Assembly: GCA_014382345.1 (NCBI GenBank)
Contig: JACNJX010000047.1
Span: 1 to 64,000, forward strand
Direction: 5' to 3'
DNA length: 64,000 nucleotides
Source of the DNA: Alphaproteobacteria bacterium
Lineage (GTDB): Bacteria; Pseudomonadota; Alphaproteobacteria; Rhodospirillales; Casp-alpha2
Shown here: piece by piece, positions 1 through 13,864 of the stretch
Layout of the letters: the number at the start of each line of letters is the position of its first letter
Position numbering within the stretch: the stretch's first letter is position 1
The notes under the pieces: generated by a model
Seen by the model: only the letters and a program-made list of their open reading frames with translations
What the model was told of the DNA's origin: nothing
Database searches by the model: none
Made by a program: the position numbers and the translations under genes

Positions 1-1
1 C

Positions 2-508
2 GCGACCGAGGTCGAGGTCAAGGAACGCCGTGATCGCGTCGATGACGCGCTCAACGCCACCCGCGCCGCGGTCGAAGAAGGCGTTGTCGCGGGCGGTGGA
101 GCTGCTCTGCTGTACGCCACCAAGGCGCTCGCCAAGGTCGAGGGCGTCAACGACGACCAGCGCGTCGGCGTTGACATCGTTCGTCGCGCCCTGCAGTCGC
201 CGGTCCGTCAGATCGCCGAAAACGCGGGCCACGACGGCGCCGTGATCGCCGGCAAGCTGATGGAGCAGAAGGACATCAACTTCGGCTTCAATGCCCAAAC
301 CGGGGAATACGTCAACATGCTGAAAGCCGGTATTATCGACCCGACCAAGGTCGTGCGGACAGCGTTGCAGGACGCAGCCTCCGTGGCCGGTCTGCTGATC
401 ACGACCGAAGCCATGGTCGCCGACGCGCCGGAAAATAAATCCGCGTCGGCCAGTGGCGCCCCCGACATGGGCGGCATGGGTGGTATGGGCGGAATGGGCG
501 GCTTCTAG
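2..508 (+). CDS. groEL: Chaperonin GroEL (60 kDa), C-terminal part only
   Basis: The window opens inside this gene; about 168 codons remain. They hold the end of the intermediate domain and the C-terminal equatorial domain, including the family stretch with [13 protein letters not shown] followed by [10 protein letters not shown], which helps build the ATPase site and intra-ring contacts. The protein ends in the flexible Gly-Gly-Met tail (MGG repeats, final Phe) that lines the folding cage. GroEL is the cytoplasmic double-ring ATPase that refolds client proteins with GroES; groES is expected just upstream, outside the window. A hairpin terminator follows. The identification is secure; copy number in the genome cannot be judged here. 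Confidence 0.97.
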   Translation, partial: ATEVEVKERRDRVDDALNATRAAVEEGVVAGGGAALLYATKALAKVEGVNDDQRVGVDIVRRALQSPVRQIAENAGHDGAVIAGKLMEQKDINFGFNAQTGEYVNMLKAGIIDPTKVVRTALQDAASVAGLLITTEAMVADAPENKSASASGAPDMGGMGGMGGMGGF

Positions 509-590
509 AGCAAATCCCGAGCGGATGGTATCATCCGCGACGACGAATTTGCTTCTGAAGAGCCTCTTCCGAACACCGTCTAAAAAAATC

Positions 591-620
591 AGGGCCGCTC
601 CTTCGGGGGCGGTCCTTTTC
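591..620 (+). terminator. Rho-independent terminator of groEL
   Basis: A GC-rich stem (GGGCCGCTCC pairing, with two G-U pairs, to GGGGCGGTCC across a TTC loop) is followed directly by TTTTCTTTT. It lies 83 bases after the groEL stop. It also covers the upstream extension of the next reading frame, which argues for the later start at 704 for that gene. Confidence 0.8.
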
Positions 621-703
621 TTTTGGCCTCCGCCCGTCAAATCCTTGCAGAACCGTTCCGCAAAAACTGGGTCTTTCGGGCGCGGCCCGGTTATAATTCC
701 GGC

Positions 704-1750
704 ATGGACCTCTTCCCCCAGCTTCCGCTTGCCTTCAACATTGTCGCCTTCTCGGTGTTCGCCTCCGCCATCTGGATCGCCGGAACGCGCCTGTCTTATC
801 TTGCCGTGGCCATTGGCGAGTTCACCGGCGTCGGCCATGCCATCATGGGGCTGGTGTTCCTCGGCGGCATCACGGAACTGCCCGAACTGGTCACCACCGG
901 GGCGGCGGCCCTGAAGGGAAACGCCGCCCTCGCCCTCAACAACATGCTGGGGGGCATTCCGATGCAGACCGCGATTCTCGCCGTCGCCGACATGGTCGCT
1001 TTGCGCGTGGCCCTGACCTCGTCGACGCACAGGTTGACCCCGATCCTGGAAGCCGTGTTACTGGCCTTGCTGCTGATGGCCCTGTTCGCGCTCGTCTCGG
1101 TGGGCGAAGTCACCCTGTTTGCAGGTCTCGGCCTGGGTGCCACGGTTCTGGCGGGTTTGTATCTGCTGTCCATTTACGTGCTCAACCGCTACGACCAGGC
1201 CCACGCTTGGCAGCCGGCGGACTCGGTCGAGGCCACGGAGGACGTGCCGCAGGTCCGCCTGGATTCCTTGCGTGCCCTTTCAACCCGCGCCTTGGCGATG
1301 CAATCGTGCGGCGCGGCGGCGGTTATTCTGGTGTGCGGCGTGTTGCTGGTGGAGGTGTGTGAAACCATCGCCTTGCAAAGTTCGCTGGGCAACAGCTTCA
1401 TCGGCGTGACCTTGCTGGCAGCTACGACCTCTTTGCCGGAACTAAGCACGACCATTGCCGCCGTGCGCATGGGCGCGTACACCATGGCTATCTCCAACAT
1501 TTTCGGCAGCAATCTTCTGATGGTGTTCATCCTGCTGCCCGCCGATCTTCTCTACCGTGAAGGGGAAATCCTTGCCCGGGCCGACGACACGTCCAGGATG
1601 GCGCTGCTGTCGGGCATCGCCGTAACGCTTGTCTACATCGTTGGGCTGTTGATTCGCAAAAGGCCCCGCGTTTTCGGAATGGGCATCGATTCGGCGGTGG
1701 TCATGGCGATTTACCTGACCAGTCTCTGTGGTTTCTACATCGTGCGCTGA
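704..1750 (+). CDS. Sodium/calcium exchanger family (CaCA) membrane protein
   Basis: A 348-residue, strongly hydrophobic protein with the two alpha repeats of the Ca2+/cation antiporter family. Repeat one (residues ~30-80) carries FLGGITELPELVTT and NNMLGGIPMQT; repeat two (~225-275) carries LLAATTSLPELSTT and NIFGSNLLMV. The paired acidic PEL motifs and G-(S/G)-N segments are the ion-binding parts. About ten membrane spans are expected, making an inner-membrane cation antiporter. ATG 704 was chosen because the frame upstream runs through the groEL terminator. Ion specificity cannot be read from sequence; the first repeat has GG where many homologues have GSN. Confidence 0.85.
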   Translation: MDLFPQLPLAFNIVAFSVFASAIWIAGTRLSYLAVAIGEFTGVGHAIMGLVFLGGITELPELVTTGAAALKGNAALALNNMLGGIPMQTAILAVADMVALRVALTSSTHRLTPILEAVLLALLLMALFALVSVGEVTLFAGLGLGATVLAGLYLLSIYVLNRYDQAHAWQPADSVEATEDVPQVRLDSLRALSTRALAMQSCGAAAVILVCGVLLVEVCETIALQSSLGNSFIGVTLLAATTSLPELSTTIAAVRMGAYTMAISNIFGSNLLMVFILLPADLLYREGEILARADDTSRMALLSGIAVTLVYIVGLLIRKRPRVFGMGIDSAVVMAIYLTSLCGFYIVR

Positions 1751-1772
1751 CGTATATCGTACAAGGGCGAGG

Positions 1773-2123
1773 CTAACGCTGGGGTGTGCCTTGTCGTTGT
1801 TCTTGTTCCCTTAGCGCCTTGATCGTTGCCGCCAGTAGCACCAGAGGAACCGTCGTGCCGTCGGCGGACACCGTCATATTGCCCTTTGAAAGCCTCGCAA
1901 ACGGCATCATCCCCGTAGCGTCGCGGCCCAGGTGCCAGTGCCAATCCGGCAAAACGGCATGCAGCAAATCCATGCACCGTTCGACGGACCCGGTATAGTT
2001 CGGCGCGTCTTCGGACGGCCCCAGCAGAATGTGTTCGATGTCGGCGTCCAGCGCGCGGTCGGTCCCGGTGGCCGTCTCGATGCGGTCTTGCAGGGTTTGC
2101 AGGGCGGAATGCGCCTTGTTCAC
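1773..2123 (-). CDS. Small conserved hypothetical protein, phage ABA-sandwich-like
   Basis: 116 residues from a GTG start that has AGGAG nine bases upstream. No signal peptide or membrane segment. The layout, a middle segment CMDLLHAVLPDWHWHLG followed by a C-terminal LVLLAATIKALREQ helix, resembles small 'phage ABA sandwich domain' proteins (a segment on aromatic-rich W-x-W followed by an Ala-rich helix), but no other phage gene lies nearby. It is co-directional with, and 15 bases after, the DsbA-like gene at 2139, so it may be co-transcribed with it. Function unknown. Confidence 0.65.
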   Translation of the reverse strand: MNKAHSALQTLQDRIETATGTDRALDADIEHILLGPSEDAPNYTGSVERCMDLLHAVLPDWHWHLGRDATGMMPFARLSKGNMTVSADGTTVPLVLLAATIKALREQEQRQGTPQR

Positions 2124-2138
2124 CGTCTCACGCTCCTA

Positions 2139-2771
2139 TTATGGCTTGGGGTGTGCGCCGACCGTTTCCATAAGCTGCTGCAAACCTTCATAAGGCTGCG
2201 CGCCGACCAGGCCCTGGGGGCCGCCGGGGCCGTCGCAGACAAAGGTCGGTACGCCGGTAACCCCGTAGCTGTGCGACTTCGCCCAGTCGGCGTCAATGGC
2301 GTCCTTGAAGCGGCGCTCGTCGAGCACGGCGTGGGCCTCTTGTTCATCCAGGCCAACCGATTTTACGACGTCGATGATGACGTCCACATCGCCGATGTTG
2401 CGGCCATCGACGAAATAGGCCTGGTAAAATTTGTCATGGATGGCGGCGCCGCCCGGCTGCGTTTCGGCCCAGGTGCCGGTTTCCTGGGCCAGGCGGCTGT
2501 TATAGGTATGGCTGCGGTCGTTATAGGGAAGGCCTTCGGCCTCCATGAGGCCTTTCATGCGGGTGTTCTTGGCGGTTATTTCTTCCGGCCCGCATTGGAA
2601 TAAATCCAACAGTGTCCGCCCTTCCGCCGGGGTTTCCGGATGCAGCGGAAAATGCACCAGTTGAACGGTAATGTCGTAGTTCTGTTTGAGTTGCTTCACC
2701 CGGTTATCACCGAGATAGCACCAGGGGCAGACGTAATCGGAAAAAACTTCCAGGATGATCGGCTCAGACAT
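2139..2771 (-). CDS. DsbA family oxidoreductase, FrnE-like
   Basis: 210 residues with a thioredoxin fold interrupted by a helical insertion. The active site is CPWC at residues ~14-17 in DYVCPWCYLG, and the cis-proline loop is GVPTFVCDG near residue 175, as in the FrnE subgroup (2-hydroxychromene-2-carboxylate isomerase/DsbA superfamily). There is no signal peptide, so it probably acts in the cytoplasm as a thiol-disulfide oxidoreductase. The ATG start is 18 bases after the stop of the reductase gene at 2790, and both read leftwards, suggesting one operon. Substrate unknown. Confidence 0.88.
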   Translation of the reverse strand: MSEPIILEVFSDYVCPWCYLGDNRVKQLKQNYDITVQLVHFPLHPETPAEGRTLLDLFQCGPEEITAKNTRMKGLMEAEGLPYNDRSHTYNSRLAQETGTWAETQPGGAAIHDKFYQAYFVDGRNIGDVDVIIDVVKSVGLDEQEAHAVLDERRFKDAIDADWAKSHSYGVTGVPTFVCDGPGGPQGLVGAQPYEGLQQLMETVGAHPKP

Positions 2772-2789
2772 TGGAAAAATCCTTCTTCG

Positions 2790-3674
2790 CTAGGCGTCGG
2801 GGTCAATAGCCTTAATCAGGGCCGAGTGGTCGAGTTCGCCGTGTCCGGCTTCGATCAGTTTGTCATAGAGGTCACGCCCCAAGGCCGTCGCCGGCATTTC
2901 GAAGCCAAGTTCCTGGGCCAGTTCCAGGGCCTGATCCATGTCCTTGCGCTGGGTCGTGCATTTGCCGCCGGGTTGGAACGTGCCGTCGATCATGCGCTGG
3001 CCGTGCACTTCGAGAATGCGGGAATCGGCGAAACCGCCGCCCAGCGCCTCGCGTACCTTGGCAGGGTCGGCGCCGGCCTGTTTCGCCAGCACCAGGGCTT
3101 CCGCGACGGCGCCGATGTTGAGCCCGACGATGACCTGGTTGGCGGCCTTGGCGACCTGTCCGGTGCCGACGGGTCCGACGTGGGTGGTTTTTTGGCCGAG
3201 CACGTCAAAGATGGGTTTTGCGCGCGCGAGCGCCGCGTCGGTGCCGCCGGCCATGATCGTCAGCGCGCCGCCTTCCGCGCCGATGGTGCCGCCGGACACT
3301 GGCCCGTCGACGTATTCCCCGCCGGCGGCTTCCACGTCACGCGCGAAGATGCGTGTCGCCGTGACCTTGGTCGTGCCCATGTCGATGACCAGAACGCCTG
3401 GCTGCAAACCGCTGATCAGGCCGCCCGGCCCGCGCAGGGTCTTTTCCACTGCCGGCGTGTCGGGCAGCATCAGGATCACGGTGTCGGCTTCAGCGGCAAC
3501 GTCTGCCGGGGTGGCCGCCGGCGTCATGCCCTCTGCCGCCAGTTCGTCGACAACGCCTTGGGAGCGGTTGTGGATGATCAGCTCAGCCCCCGCCGCCTTC
3601 AGGTTGCGGGCCATGGGTTTACCCATCAGGCCCAGTCCGATAACGCCGATGGTCTTTCCGTCTAATGTCGTCAT
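2790..3674 (-). CDS. NAD(P)-dependent beta-hydroxyacid dehydrogenase (3-hydroxyisobutyrate dehydrogenase / tartronate semialdehyde reductase type)
   Basis: 294 residues. The N-terminal Rossmann dinucleotide site is IGVIGLGLMGKPMARNL; the substrate-binding signature DGPVSGGTIGAEGG is near residue 120; the catalytic lysine sits in GTGQVAKAANQ near residue 170. These are the hallmarks of the 3-hydroxyisobutyrate dehydrogenase family, cytoplasmic oxidoreductases for short beta-hydroxyacids. The glyoxylate/tartronate reductase and 3-hydroxyisobutyrate branches cannot be told apart reliably by eye. ATG 3674 was chosen over a TTG two codons upstream. It probably leads an operon with the DsbA-like gene. 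Confidence 0.88.
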   Translation of the reverse strand: MTTLDGKTIGVIGLGLMGKPMARNLKAAGAELIIHNRSQGVVDELAAEGMTPAATPADVAAEADTVILMLPDTPAVEKTLRGPGGLISGLQPGVLVIDMGTTKVTATRIFARDVEAAGGEYVDGPVSGGTIGAEGGALTIMAGGTDAALARAKPIFDVLGQKTTHVGPVGTGQVAKAANQVIVGLNIGAVAEALVLAKQAGADPAKVREALGGGFADSRILEVHGQRMIDGTFQPGGKCTTQRKDMDQALELAQELGFEMPATALGRDLYDKLIEAGHGELDHSALIKAIDPDA

Positions 3675-3702
3675 GGTCAATGTTCTTTCTGTTCTGGGCG
3701 TA

Positions 3703-6516
3703 TTAGTCGTGTTGGCTCAAAAAAGCGCGGGTGTGGGCGATGGCGTCCTTTAGGCCAAGACGCTCGACGGTGACGCCTTCGGGAAACGCGCCAAGAAGAC
3801 GGCTCGGCATGGCCTTGTCGAGCATGACGAAGACGCCCCGGTCTTCGGCTCGGCGCACCAGCCGCCCGAACGCCTGTTTCAGTTTAGCCCGTGTCAGCAT
3901 GTCGTCATAGGCCTTGCCACCGAAATGGCGTTTACGGCGTTTGTGCAGGATGTCGGGGCGTGGCCACGGCACCCGGTCGAAGACGATCAGGCGAAGCGAG
4001 CGCCCCGGCACGTCGACGCCATCCCGGACCGCGTCGGTGCCGAGCAAGCACGAATGTTCCTCGGCCCGGAAGATATCGACCAGGGTGCCGGTATCCAGCG
4101 CATCCACGTGCTGCGCCAGAAGAGTCAGCCCGGCGTCTTCCAGCGGACCGGCAATGCGGTCCGCGACGGCGCGCAGTCTTGAAATGGCGGTGAACAGCCC
4201 AAGCCCGCCGCCGCCAGCGGCCAGGAACAGCTCCCGGTACGCGGCGGCCGTCTGATCGGTGTTGTTGCGGGCCACGTCATCGACGATCAGGACGCGGGTG
4301 TTCCCGGCGTAATCGAAGGGGGATGGTTCCGACGTCAGTTCCGCCGGGTGCGACAGATGGGCCGCGCCGGTGCGCTGTTCCGCCGTCCTCCAGTCGACTT
4401 CAAGGTCGCCGGTGCCATCGCGCAACGTCGCCGACGTTACGACGACGCCATGCGCCGGCTCGATCACGGCTTCGGCGAAGGGTTTGGTCGGGTCGACCCA
4501 GTGGCGGTGCAGGCCGATATCGAAATCGCGCCCGTCGATGCGGTCGACGGCGAACCAGTCGACCACATCTTCCGGGGTTTCCCCGTTATGGGCTTCCCCG
4601 TCCAGCCCGGCCAGCATGCCCCGCCAGGCGGCAATGGACTGGCGGCCCCGGCGTTCGAGGCTGCGGCACACGGTTTCGATGCGGGTGCGGGTCTGGCTGT
4701 CGAGGCTGTCGGCTTCGGTGTCCAGTTTTGCCGCCAGTGCGCCGATCAGGTTGCCTATCGGTTTGCCGAGCCGCGCCAGCGCCCCGTCGAGCCGTGTGGC
4801 CGCGTCCAGCAACCCGTCCACCGGTGAGGTTGTCTCCGTTTCCAGGCTGTAGCCCGATGCCTCGTTGGGGTCTCGGGCGTAAACCTGAGCGCGCACCAGG
4901 GCGAAGAAGGCTTCGGCGACGCCGGTTGTCTGGCCCCCACCCTGACCGGTGCCCAGCCGCTGACCCCATCCGGTTGCGGGCAGCGCGCCCGCCGCCTTCA
5001 GGGTTTCGTCGAGGCACTCTTCGGCTTTGTCGTCGCCGGCGATCAGGTCCTTGATGCGTTCGCGCAATCCTCTTGAGCGCGACCGGCTGCCGCTTTCCGC
5101 GCCGGTCAGCCAGCGCCGCAGGTCCGCCGTCTCGCGCGCCGTCAGATGGGCGGAAAAGGCGCTGTCGGCGGCGCCGAACAGGTGGTGGCCTTCGTCGAAG
5201 ACAAAGCGTAGCGGCGGGCCGTTTTCCAAGCCGCCTCCGTTCATGTTCCCCAGGGCCGCCTGGATCATCACCAGGGCGTGGTTGGCGACGACGATGTCGG
5301 CGCTGCGCGCCCGGCGCACGGTATGTTCGATGAAACATTTGCCGTAATGGCGGCAGGCCGAATAGATGCATTCGCCCCGCGTGTCGGTCAGGTCCGTGGT
5401 CAGCCGTCCGCCCAGCAGGCCCTTCAGCCAGGCCGGGAAGTCGCCGCCGATCATGTCGCCGTCGCGGGTGGCGAGCGCCCAGCGCGCCATCAGGCCGAGC
5501 GCCGTCCAACCGCCGCCGCCAATTGCCGTCGCCGGGTTGCGGCCGAGCGCTTCCTCGAAATTCAGCAGGCAGAAATAATTCTCCCGGCCCTTGCGGATGA
5601 CGACGCGCCGCGCCTTTTCCTCCGCGTCGGGAAACAGGCGGTCCAGTTCGCCGTCCAGCTGGCGTTGCAGATTGCGGGTGAAGGTGCTGATCCAGACCGA
5701 GCCTAGGTTCTTTTCCGCCCACACGCTGGCCGGCGCGATGTAGCCCAGGGTCTTGCCGACGCCGGTGCCAGCTTCGGCAAGCACCATGAGCGGCTCTCCG
5801 TTGGCCTCGCGCGGCTGGAAGGCATGGCCGCAGGACACCGCATAGTCGACCTGTTCGGTGCGTTTTTCCGCCGCCCCGCCGAGCAGCTCCGCCAACCGTT
5901 CGCGGGTCTCGGCGTCGTCCACCGGCTCGTTGCCGGGCGGCGGCTCAGGCGGTTGTTCTTCCCAATCGGGAAGGCGGGCCCAGATGCGCAAGGCATCGGC
6001 GGCCTTGGAAACTGTGGGGGCCGGACTGTCGGGGGCCTCGCCCAGCGCCGCCAGCACCGGGTTCACCCACGGCCAGCCACCTAGTTTCATGGCGCGGGCG
6101 ATGGGGGCGGCCTGGGCATCGCCCAACCCCTGGGCGCGCTCGGCCAGTTCGGCCAGCAGCGCGCCGGACACGGCCAGCAGGGATTCCGCTTCGCGCTCCA
6201 GCGTGCCCGGCAGCGCCAGGTTCAACGCCTCGGCCAGGCCGCGCGGCGTCGGCAGCACGAAGCGCGCCGGGCGCACGAAGGCGAACAGTTCCAACACGTC
6301 GAAGGCAGGGAAAGGGTTGATGCCGAGCCGGCGCGCCGTGGTCCCCGCATGACAGACGATCGGCGGCGTGCGGGGGTTTAAGCGGCTCACGGTTTCGCCC
6401 AGGGTGAGGTCTTCAATCTCACCGTCCGGGCTCAGCCACGCCGCCTGGCGGACGCCGCAGACCAGGGCCGGCGCACGGGGCAAAAGCAGGGCGGGGGAGG
6501 GAACTTCGGCGTTCAT
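3703..6516 (-). CDS. DinG-family ATP-dependent DNA helicase (Rad3/XPD-like, Fe-S)
   Basis: 937 residues, a superfamily 2 helicase. Walker A is AEAGTGVGKT (~residues 246-255), the DEAH-type box is FDEGHHLF (~440), motif III is VVTSATLRDG and the C-terminal motif VI region is QAFGRLVRRAEDRG. Four cysteines lie where XPD/DinG proteins bind a 4Fe-4S cluster: one in NYFC (~315) and three in GECIYSACRHYGKC (~382, 387, 392). It should be a 5'-3' DNA helicase acting on recombination or replication intermediates. It is longer than E. coli DinG because of ~210 extra N-terminal residues with no motif I recognise. It stands alone, with a 405-base gap upstream. Confidence 0.9.
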   Translation of the reverse strand: MNAEVPSPALLLPRAPALVCGVRQAAWLSPDGEIEDLTLGETVSRLNPRTPPIVCHAGTTARRLGINPFPAFDVLELFAFVRPARFVLPTPRGLAEALNLALPGTLEREAESLLAVSGALLAELAERAQGLGDAQAAPIARAMKLGGWPWVNPVLAALGEAPDSPAPTVSKAADALRIWARLPDWEEQPPEPPPGNEPVDDAETRERLAELLGGAAEKRTEQVDYAVSCGHAFQPREANGEPLMVLAEAGTGVGKTLGYIAPASVWAEKNLGSVWISTFTRNLQRQLDGELDRLFPDAEEKARRVVIRKGRENYFCLLNFEEALGRNPATAIGGGGWTALGLMARWALATRDGDMIGGDFPAWLKGLLGGRLTTDLTDTRGECIYSACRHYGKCFIEHTVRRARSADIVVANHALVMIQAALGNMNGGGLENGPPLRFVFDEGHHLFGAADSAFSAHLTARETADLRRWLTGAESGSRSRSRGLRERIKDLIAGDDKAEECLDETLKAAGALPATGWGQRLGTGQGGGQTTGVAEAFFALVRAQVYARDPNEASGYSLETETTSPVDGLLDAATRLDGALARLGKPIGNLIGALAAKLDTEADSLDSQTRTRIETVCRSLERRGRQSIAAWRGMLAGLDGEAHNGETPEDVVDWFAVDRIDGRDFDIGLHRHWVDPTKPFAEAVIEPAHGVVVTSATLRDGTGDLEVDWRTAEQRTGAAHLSHPAELTSEPSPFDYAGNTRVLIVDDVARNNTDQTAAAYRELFLAAGGGGLGLFTAISRLRAVADRIAGPLEDAGLTLLAQHVDALDTGTLVDIFRAEEHSCLLGTDAVRDGVDVPGRSLRLIVFDRVPWPRPDILHKRRKRHFGGKAYDDMLTRAKLKQAFGRLVRRAEDRGVFVMLDKAMPSRLLGAFPEGVTVERLGLKDAIAHTRAFLSQHD

Positions 6517-6712
6517 GGGGCGGGATTATAGAGGCCCGCGTCCTAGGACGCGATAGCCGGTCTTTTGATGGTGTTCCTAATGAAATTCAGGGTCGTTTGG
6601 TGTATAGTTTTTTGGTTGGTAGAAAGAAGCCCGAGTTTGGGGAGGATTCGCGGTTAGGCATCGGACGAACGCCGGATAAACATCCGGCACTTGAGGGATG
6701 GAGGCTACAAAA

Positions 6713-6751
6713 ATGACGCCGCCTGACAAGCCAAAGGACATATTAACCTAA
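6713..6751 (+). other. Possible 12-codon leader-type ORF
   Basis: ATG to TAA encodes MTPPDKPKDILT. A GGAGG sequence lies eight bases before the ATG, an unusually good ribosome-binding site for an intergenic frame, and an inverted repeat lies just upstream (6671-6688). A plus-strand hairpin with a T-run lies 120 bases downstream. There is no plus-strand gene after it to be controlled, so whether it is translated is open. Confidence 0.2.
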
Positions 6752-6817
6752 TGAAATGAAAGCTCGTTCCATCGTGTTCGGGCGATGCCAAGAGCATCAA
6801 ATATGGAGCCCCGCCTT

Positions 6818-6839
6818 AAAAAAAGCCCGACACGGGTTT
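6818..6839 (-). terminator. Rho-independent terminator on the minus strand
   Basis: Read on the minus strand, ACCCG-TGT-CGGGC is followed by seven T residues. It sits inside a larger stem (CCCCGCC 6809-6815 with GGCGGGG 6844-6850). It lies about 85 bases after the stop of the secreted-protein gene at 6922 and most likely ends that transcript. Confidence 0.65.
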
Positions 6840-6870
6840 ATGCGGCGGGGTTCCTGATTCTTGAGTTCAG

Positions 6871-6906
6871 CGCACCCTTTGAGAATGTTCAGGGGGGTGC
6901 GTTTTT
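6871..6906 (+). terminator. Hairpin with plus-strand T-run
   Basis: CGCACCC (6871-6877) pairs with GGGTGCG (6895-6901) and runs into a short T-run (TTTTT). As a terminator it faces the plus strand, although no normal-size plus-strand gene lies upstream; on the minus strand it has no T-run. It may end a small plus-strand transcript or simply insulate the neighbouring gene. Confidence 0.45.
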
Positions 6907-6921
6907 GTCTGTGAATTCCGC

Positions 6922-7896
6922 TTATTGTGTTCCGCTGGCGGTTACGCGTTTGACGATGTAATCGCCGCCCCGGTTGACCAGCCTGAGTCCGTCGAAGTTT
7001 TGCAGATAGGTGCGGTCGCTGGCGGTCATGATGTCCCGGCCGTCGAGGCTCACCGTCATCAAACCATCGGCCCGGCGCGTCCAATCGAGGCGATGGGTTT
7101 TCTTGTCTTCCAGATGGAACGGGCCGGGGCGGCTGTCGATGATGGCGGACCCGCGTCCGGTGACGCGGATCAGCTCTAAACCGCCGCCCTGGGTGTAGGC
7201 GACAACGTATCCGCCGGCGCGCACGCCGCCTGTGGGATATCCCTGATAGGGACCGATTTCCAGCCGCCCGGATGCGGCGCCTTCCTGAGTCCAGGAGGAA
7301 AAATCGACCGCGATGGCGAATGCGTTGCTCAGGCGAACCGCTGTCTGGATGGCGGCGGGGGTGAGAACATTGCCGCCGGTCGTGGCCTGACTTCCGCCGG
7401 TGGCGCGGCCTTCCGGGTCGAGCGCTTGCTGCAGGATTTGTCCGAAGATGGCAGCGGCGACATCCTTGCCTGATTGGCTTTTTTGTTGCTGTGTGCCGGA
7501 GGAAGGGGCGGGCTCGGCCTTGACCGCACTGCGCAGGCCCCAGCCGCTCTCAATCCAGTAGCGCCCGGAGGTCACGGTCCAGCCCGGATTGCGGGTGAAG
7601 TCGCCGTCCTGGAAATCGTCGCTGAAAACCTGCGTCCACTGTGGCCGGTCGAAGCCTTGCGCCAGACCCCTGAGGTCGCGAAGAAAGCTAGGATCGGCGG
7701 CGCGCTGGCGCTCAGCCGCGTCGATCAGTTTGTTGAGTTCATCGACGAAACCCTGCAGGCGTTCATTGGAGGCGGGCGTGGATGTGGAATCCGGGTTGTT
7801 CCACGGCTGGTACTGCTGCGCCGGGGCGGCCCTCGGAATCAAAAAGGGAACAAGCAAGGCGGCGGAGATGAGAGAGGCGATTGCTTTTTTCATCAT
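6922..7896 (-). CDS. Secreted protein with a predicted concanavalin A-like (LamG-type) domain, function unknown
   Basis: 324 residues with an N-terminal signal peptide (MMKKAIASLISAALLVPFLI, then a likely cut after APA near residue 27). A helical segment (~30-75) is followed by WTQVFSDDFQDGDFTRNPGW, the way many laminin-G/concanavalin-like domains begin, and by beta-rich segments ending in LDGRDIMTASDRTY. A Gln/Ser/Gly-rich insertion lies in the middle. It is probably periplasmic or exported and may bind carbohydrate, which is inference only. ATG 7896 follows AGG at eight bases; a TTG two codons upstream is possible. The divergent or operonic role is unclear; metH ends upstream in the same direction. 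Confidence 0.65.
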   Translation of the reverse strand: MMKKAIASLISAALLVPFLIPRAAPAQQYQPWNNPDSTSTPASNERLQGFVDELNKLIDAAERQRAADPSFLRDLRGLAQGFDRPQWTQVFSDDFQDGDFTRNPGWTVTSGRYWIESGWGLRSAVKAEPAPSSGTQQQKSQSGKDVAAAIFGQILQQALDPEGRATGGSQATTGGNVLTPAAIQTAVRLSNAFAIAVDFSSWTQEGAASGRLEIGPYQGYPTGGVRAGGYVVAYTQGGGLELIRVTGRGSAIIDSRPGPFHLEDKKTHRLDWTRRADGLMTVSLDGRDIMTASDRTYLQNFDGLRLVNRGGDYIVKRVTASGTQ

Positions 7897-7929
7897 CCGC
7901 AAAACCTAGCACAAGCGCTGAGAGCTCCG

Positions 7930-11616
<3,687 letters not shown>

Positions 11617-11626
11617 GGTTTGCTTC

Positions 11627-13530
<1,904 letters not shown>

Positions 13531-13864
13531 GGGGTCGCTCCTGGGATTCACCTGATGGGGGGAGGGGCCCGTTTCCGGTGCGTTTTCGCCGCTGATCTCT
13601 TTGTCCTGCATGGCGGGTTTCCAAAAGGTGTCCAAAACCGTATTCAGTTAAAGACATAAACATATCTTTATATAAATTCAACAGCTATTTTTTAAACCCC
13701 GAATACATCTAAATATTGTGGAAATAGGGTTGTAGATACCCAATCCATGGTAATATGCGGCGATTCGCTTAAGCCACCGTCGGCGGTACTGGGACCGCCT
13801 TAATAGTGTCAGGCGGTGGTTTTGCTGGGGAAGCGGTGGGGAAGCGGCCGGGCCGCCTGGGCAT
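13531..13864. other. Divergent promoter region between ArsR-metF-metH and mlaA
   Basis: 334 bases, with an AT-rich core at 13640-13730 that contrasts with the GC-rich neighbours. It contains the operator/promoter of the methionine operon (13653-13681). The mlaA-proximal part (13740-13860) shows no clear promoter or hairpin. The part nearest 13531 could be coding if the regulator starts at 13611. Confidence 0.6.
13653..13681 (-). promoter_or_regulatory. Promoter and operator of the ArsR-metF-metH operon
   Basis: On the minus strand a -35-like TTGAAT (13681-13676) lies 17 bases before a -10-like TATGTC (13658-13653). Between and over them lies a 20-base imperfect palindrome at 13654-13673 (arms ACATAAACAT and ATCTTTATAT, 8 of 10 pairs symmetric). 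A dimeric winged-helix repressor bound there would block RNA polymerase, as expected for autoregulation by the ArsR protein encoded downstream. Confidence 0.55.

Larger units (their letters stand above)
6517..6921. other. Intergenic region with hairpins and a 12-codon ORF
   Basis: No gene of normal size. From left to right it holds the unassigned upstream region of the helicase gene, a perfect inverted repeat GCCGGA-N6-TCCGGC at 6671-6688, a 12-codon frame with a good ribosome-binding site at 6713, and two hairpins at 6809-6850 and 6871-6906. I found no rnpB, 6S RNA or tmRNA consensus in it. Confidence 0.6.

Noticed and set aside
468-505. Short tandem DNA repeat as a mobile or variable element
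   Set aside because: It encodes the ordinary Gly-Gly-Met tail of GroEL.
6517-6921. rnpB, 6S RNA or SRP RNA in the gap
   Set aside because: I looked for the conserved RNase P core, an SRP tetraloop motif and a 6S-like bubble and saw none.
13531-13635. Longer N-terminus for the ArsR-methyltransferase protein
   Set aside because: The extension (starting at TTG 13635 or ATG 13611) lacks a ribosome-binding site, while ATG 13530 has AGGAG at the right distance and begins at the conserved domain.
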